Source of the DNA: Actinomycetota bacterium
Lineage (GTDB): Bacteria > Actinomycetota > Actinomycetes > S36-B12 > UBA10799
Length of the DNA: 64,000 nt
Direction of reading: 5' to 3'
NCBI GenBank assembly: GCA_020637055.1
Contig: JACJWR010000001.1
Span: forward strand, 248,001 to 312,000
Position numbers and translations under genes: made by a program. Positions 60,631 through 64,000 of this stretch are shown one piece after another (positions within the stretch are counted from its first letter, which is position 1; each line of letters begins with the position of its first letter). The notes below the pieces were generated by a model. The model had not been told where the DNA came from. It was given only the letters and a program-made list of their open reading frames with translations, and ran no database searches.

Positions 60631-62654
60631 TCGGCTCCCCCCGACGGTGCCGAATCGACCAGTGCCACCGGCACGTCCACCAAGCGGGAACGCAGGTACT
60701 CGCCGAGGCTCTTGGCCTGCGGATCGATGGAAGTCGAGTCGGCGACGCCACGACCGAGCGCCCCGGGGAGCACGATGTTGAGGGCTCTGAGGTTGTCGAA
60801 TGCCCAGATCCGCACTCCGCCATCCCCGACCACATCCCCCAAGAGTTCGCCCGCACGGGTTTCGGTGAGGGTGCGCTTCAACCATTCGTAGGCCGCGTCC
60901 GCCCGCTCGACCGCAGCTTGCTCGACCGGCATGGGCTCGTCCGCCGCCCAGACCGATGCGGTGTCGTGGAAATCGTCGGCCGTGGCCGCCCACGTCGACG
61001 CCTCCCCGGAGGCCATCACGACAGCTTCGACTTCGGTGGGATCGGGGATCCACACTCCGATGTTGGCGATCCCGCCCTTGTCGCCGGATCGGGCGCCCAC
61101 GATTGTGCCCAGTGGAACCCGCACCACTTCCGCGTCCCCGCCAACGTCGGTGGGGGTCGTCGCCACGGCTCCCGGCCGGGCGTCGCCGGCAGTCGGGTCG
61201 GGGCTTTCCAGCCGATCCTCGGTGGACGCCAAAGAGAGTTCCTCGCCGTCGAGCGTCACCGTGGTCTCGACGTGCTCGGGCCCGACCGTGGTGGGCCAGA
61301 GCACCGCGTACGGCGTCCCGGCCGCCGGTGGCGCCGAGGCATAGAACCCCGGGTAGCTCGAGAGGCCGGCTTCGATCAGCGCCGCCGTGACCGGCTTGCC
61401 GACCTTCGCCGGGTCCGGGTCCTTGACCGTGAGGCGGAGCACCGCCTGGGCCGCCGCAAGTGAATCCGAGTCCGGCCGATCCCGGCGCAGCAGGGAGACA
61501 TCGAGTTCGGTCACATCCCACTTCGACTTCGCGGCCAGCGGGGAGGGGTCGAGTTCGTCGGCGTCCTGCAGTGATACGCCGGCGGCGGCCCGCAGCACGA
61601 GATCGGCCTTCTGTTCGATCTCGAGTCCGGTGAGGATGAGTTCGAACGTGTTGCGGAAACCGCCGAGCCGGGTCATCGCAACTTTGAGTCGAGGCGGCGG
61701 GGCGAGTCCCTTGACGCCGCTGATCCGCACCCGGTTGCAGCCGACCAATTCGCACTCCAGGCTGTCGAACAGGGCGGTCGCGTCAGGTGTGCGGTATTCG
61801 GGGGAGTCGACCTCGTAGAGCAGCTGCGCGGTGACCGTCCCCACGCTCACCATGCCTCCGGTGTCCCAGTGCTTGGTGATGACACAACTGCCGTCCCCGG
61901 CCACCTCGGCGATGGGAAATCCCGGATGCTCGAGTCCGGGGACGTCGGTGAAGAACGGATAGTTTCCGCCGGTGGCCTGCGCCCCGCATTCGATCACGTG
62001 ACCGGCCACGACGGCGCCTGCCAAAGCGTCGTGGTCGGCCGCATCCCAGCCATGCCACCAGGCCGCCGGGCCGACCACCAGGGCGGCGTCGGTGACCCGA
62101 CCGGTCACCACCACATCGGCCCCGGCCGCCAGAGCGGCAGCGATCCCCGCACTGCCCAAGTAGGCGTTCGCCGTCAGCGTCGGCCAACCGACGGCGTCGT
62201 AGGCCTCGCCGCTGTCGAGGTTCACGAATGCCTCGCCGGCTTCCCGCAGCCGGTCCACCTCGGAGGTGAGGTTGTCGCCGGTCACCACCGCGATCCGGAC
62301 GTCGTCGCCGGCGAACTCGGCGATGGCGTCGGCGCAGCCCTGCGGATCCAGACCGCCGGCGTTGCTCACAACCTTGATGCCGCGGGCGCGGCATTCGGCG
62401 AGCACTTCGCGCATCTGGGTGACGAAGGTGCGGGCGTACCCAGGGCCGCCCTTCATGGCCGACCTGGCCAGGATGGTCATGGTCAACTCGGCCAACCAGT
62501 CGCCGGTGAGCACGTCGATGGGGCCATCGCCGACCATCTCCGCGGCGGCCGACATCCGGTCGCCGTAGAAGCCGGAGCAGTTGGCGATGCGGATCGGCCG
62601 GCGGGGTCCGATGTCGGCGGACGTGCCGCTGGGGCCTTCGTCGGTCGGGCTCAT
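60627..62654 (-). CDS. AtuA-like acyclic terpene utilisation family protein (DUF1446 plus AtuA C-domain)
   Basis: A 675-residue protein. The DUF1446/AtuA core (residues about 20-470) has IRIANCSGFYGDRMSAAAEM, VLTGDWLAELTMTILAR, KVVSNAGGLDPQGCADAI and GRVTDAALVVGPAAWWHGW, plus HVIECGAQATGGNYPFFTDV. A C-terminal AtuA-C domain (about 555-660; VPLGTIVGARSGDKGGIANIGVW, GVRIWAFDNLRALNIVLPGALG) is fused; in some genomes it is a separate gene. AtuA is needed for citronellol/geraniol catabolism in Pseudomonas, but its reaction is not defined. It lies 3 bp after the carboxylase stop, in a leucine- or terpene-type acyl-CoA operon. Confidence 0.87.
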   Translation of the reverse strand: MSPTDEGPSGTSADIGPRRPIRIANCSGFYGDRMSAAAEMVGDGPIDVLTGDWLAELTMTILARSAMKGGPGYARTFVTQMREVLAECRARGIKVVSNAGGLDPQGCADAIAEFAGDDVRIAVVTGDNLTSEVDRLREAGEAFVNLDSGEAYDAVGWPTLTANAYLGSAGIAAALAAGADVVVTGRVTDAALVVGPAAWWHGWDAADHDALAGAVVAGHVIECGAQATGGNYPFFTDVPGLEHPGFPIAEVAGDGSCVITKHWDTGGMVSVGTVTAQLLYEVDSPEYRTPDATALFDSLECELVGCNRVRISGVKGLAPPPRLKVAMTRLGGFRNTFELILTGLEIEQKADLVLRAAAGVSLQDADELDPSPLAAKSKWDVTELDVSLLRRDRPDSDSLAAAQAVLRLTVKDPDPAKVGKPVTAALIEAGLSSYPGFYASAPPAAGTPYAVLWPTTVGPEHVETTVTLDGEELSLASTEDRLESPDPTAGDARPGAVATTPTDVGGDAEVVRVPLGTIVGARSGDKGGIANIGVWIPDPTEVEAVVMASGEASTWAATADDFHDTASVWAADEPMPVEQAAVERADAAYEWLKRTLTETRAGELLGDVVGDGGVRIWAFDNLRALNIVLPGALGRGVADSTSIDPQAKSLGEYLRSRLVDVPVALVDSAPSGGAE

Positions 62655-62657
62655 GTC

Positions 62658-64000
62658 TCAGTCCTCTCCGGCGGCCAGTCGAACGACCACCTGGTGCGCG
62701 TCCACACTGTCCCCCACGGCGACGAGCACCTCGCCCACCACCCCGTCGGAGTCGGTGCTGATGCGGTGCTCCATCTTCATGGCCTCCAGGATCACGACCG
62801 GGTCCCCGGCCGACACCTCATCCCCAGGTGCCACCAGCACCGCCACGATGGTGCCCGGTACCGGGGCGCTGGGTCCGCCGCCGACACCGGCCGAATCGGT
62901 GTCCGGGAAACGCGCCGGGAGCAACCACGTCGAATGCTCCCGTGGGTCATCCACCCAAATCACCAGGCCGCCGTCCTGCGCGCCGGGCGCCGTCGGGTAG
63001 CAGGCCACTCGGGCATCGCGGCGGACCCCGGAGTCGGCCACCACCGTGGCGGCCGCACCGTCGGCGTCGACCGTGACAGTGGTGCCCATCAACCATTCGA
63101 CCTCGTCGGCGGCCTGGGTGCCGGTGGCTTCTGCGGCCGCGGCCACACCCCACTGGAACGGGGCAGTTCCTGCCGCCGCCTCGGCGCTGCCGACCCGGAT
63201 CCCGCGCCGATGGATCGAGATGGATTCGGCGCCCAGCCGCTCCGCGTACTCGCCGGCCAACACCAGCGACACGCCACCCGGTCGGGCGACGTTGCGCCAG
63301 GCTGGCGGAACCGACCCGGCGTCCCGGACATCGGCAACGTCGGCGCCGGCCCGGTGCCACGCCACCGCCGCAGCGGCCAAAGCATGGGCACGCAGGGTCT
63401 GATCGTCGGGCCACTGCTCACGCACCTGCGGATGTTCGATGAGGAAGGCGGTGGTGGTGACCTCAGAGGCGAAAGCCGGCGACTCGCAGATCGCCACCAG
63501 CATGTCGCGGTTGGTGGTGACTCCGTGGATCCGGGCCGAGCGCAAACCGGCGGCCAGCCGGGCCGCCGCGATCGTCCGGGTCGGTCCATAGGCGATCACC
63601 TTGGCCAGCATCGGGTCGTAGTAGGGCGAGACGGTGTCGCCGTCGGCGACGCCGGTGTCGACGCGGATCCGGGGGTCGTCGAAATCCACCAGGGCCAACC
63701 GACCGGTGCTCGGGAGGTCGTCGTTGCGAGCATCTTCGGCGTAGAGCCGCACCTCGATGGCGTGTCCGTCCGGAACCGTCGGAAACGGTGGCAGCGGCTC
63801 GCCCGCCGCCACGTCGAGTTGCCAGCCAACCAGGTCCAGCCCGGTGATCTCCTCTGTCACCGGGTGTTCGACCTGCAGCCGGGTGTTCATCTCGAGGAAG
63901 TAGTAGTCGGTGCCGTCCACCAGGAACTCCACCGTTCCGGCACCCACGTAGTCGATCGCCTTCGCGGCGGCCACTGCCGCGCGATGCAGACCGTCGCGCA
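62658..64000 (-). CDS. Biotin-dependent acyl-CoA carboxylase, biotin carboxylase/BCCP subunit (N-terminus outside window)
   Basis: At least 447 residues are visible; the frame is open at the right edge. The biotin carboxylase C-terminal portion (YVGAGTVEFLVDG, YFLEMNTRLQVEHPVTEEITG, PSTGRLALVDF, PYYDPMLAKVIAYGPTR, GVTTNRDMLVAI) is followed by a linker and a biotinyl domain (PVPGTIVAVLVAPGDEVSAG, VVILEAMKMEHRI) with the biotin lysine in AMKM. It carboxylates an acyl-CoA with ATP and bicarbonate. Candidates are 3-methylcrotonyl-CoA, geranyl-CoA or propionyl-CoA carboxylase. The carboxyltransferase subunit is not in the window. It starts the operon that continues with AtuA-like, TetR, ACAD and hydratase genes. 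Confidence 0.93.
   Translation of the reverse strand, partial: RDGLHRAAVAAAKAIDYVGAGTVEFLVDGTDYYFLEMNTRLQVEHPVTEEITGLDLVGWQLDVAAGEPLPPFPTVPDGHAIEVRLYAEDARNDDLPSTGRLALVDFDDPRIRVDTGVADGDTVSPYYDPMLAKVIAYGPTRTIAAARLAAGLRSARIHGVTTNRDMLVAICESPAFASEVTTTAFLIEHPQVREQWPDDQTLRAHALAAAAVAWHRAGADVADVRDAGSVPPAWRNVARPGGVSLVLAGEYAERLGAESISIHRRGIRVGSAEAAAGTAPFQWGVAAAAEATGTQAADEVEWLMGTTVTVDADGAAATVVADSGVRRDARVACYPTAPGAQDGGLVIWVDDPREHSTWLLPARFPDTDSAGVGGGPSAPVPGTIVAVLVAPGDEVSAGDPVVILEAMKMEHRISTDSDGVVGEVLVAVGDSVDAHQVVVRLAAGED

Overview
The window is GC-rich, densely coded DNA from a bacterium that is most likely an actinomycete (Actinomycetota). Evidence includes many GTG starts, frequent 1-14 bp gene overlaps, a SAM-IV riboswitch (a class best known from actinobacteria), two secreted Rpf-like lysozyme-fold proteins, and DUF6421, DUF2252 and polyphosphate-glucokinase-like genes. 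I cannot place it below phylum. Most of it is ordinary chromosome. One segment (41167-42878) looks like a small acquired element at a tRNA-Arg gene.

Layout. 1-5252: O-acetylhomoserine sulfhydrylase (metY, cut by the window edge) under a SAM-IV riboswitch, an internally deleted VOC gene, a methyltransferase, glutamate decarboxylase and an AI-2E-family membrane protein. 5726-8584: a secretion cassette with a SipW-type signal peptidase, three small exported proteins that look like divergent paralogues, and a larger exported beta-rich protein. 8591-16533: a HisA-like barrel lacking its catalytic acids, DUF445, a polysaccharide deacetylase, a PNPOx-like protein, a shikimate dehydrogenase homologue, a HAD phosphatase, an SPFH/NfeD pair and an AIM24-like protein. 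16543-24192: quinone oxidoreductase, an ICMT-like methyltransferase coupled to a DNA glycosylase, DUF302, DUF2252, an APC permease divergent from a tandem Usp protein, and a lipoprotein.

24331-28131 is a coupled FMO / epimerase-like SDR / zinc alcohol dehydrogenase operon. 28183-32172 is one 1329-codon gene joining DabB (NuoL-like proton channel) to DabA (DUF2309, carbonic-anhydrase-like). It is predicted to be a one-chain energy-coupled inorganic-carbon transporter, and a 28-bp interrupted palindrome abuts its start codon. 32229-36071 is a coupled DUF6421 / SDR / threonine-aldolase operon. 36301-38965 is a polar amino-acid ABC importer, followed by a DMFase-beta-like lipoprotein and a small membrane protein.

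41167-42908 holds a Fic AMPylator whose start codon lies inside an 11-bp inverted repeat. It is bounded by an intact tRNA-Arg(ACG) and a decayed 45-nt copy of that tRNA's 3' half. 43065-50504 has a matrixin-like protease, tRNA-Ser(GCT), a convergent GGDEF-EAL / PAS-GGDEF pair, a pepsin-like lipoprotein and tRNA-Ser(UGA). 50573-54960 has two overlapping CNNM/CorC-type transporters and two tandem Rpf-like genes sharing a 247-bp block with one mismatch. 55127-64000 has a ROK/PPGK-type kinase, DUF2461, an M20 dipeptidase and a coupled acyl-CoA catabolic operon (biotin carboxylase, AtuA-like, TetR, acyl-CoA dehydrogenase, enoyl-CoA hydratase) running off the right edge.
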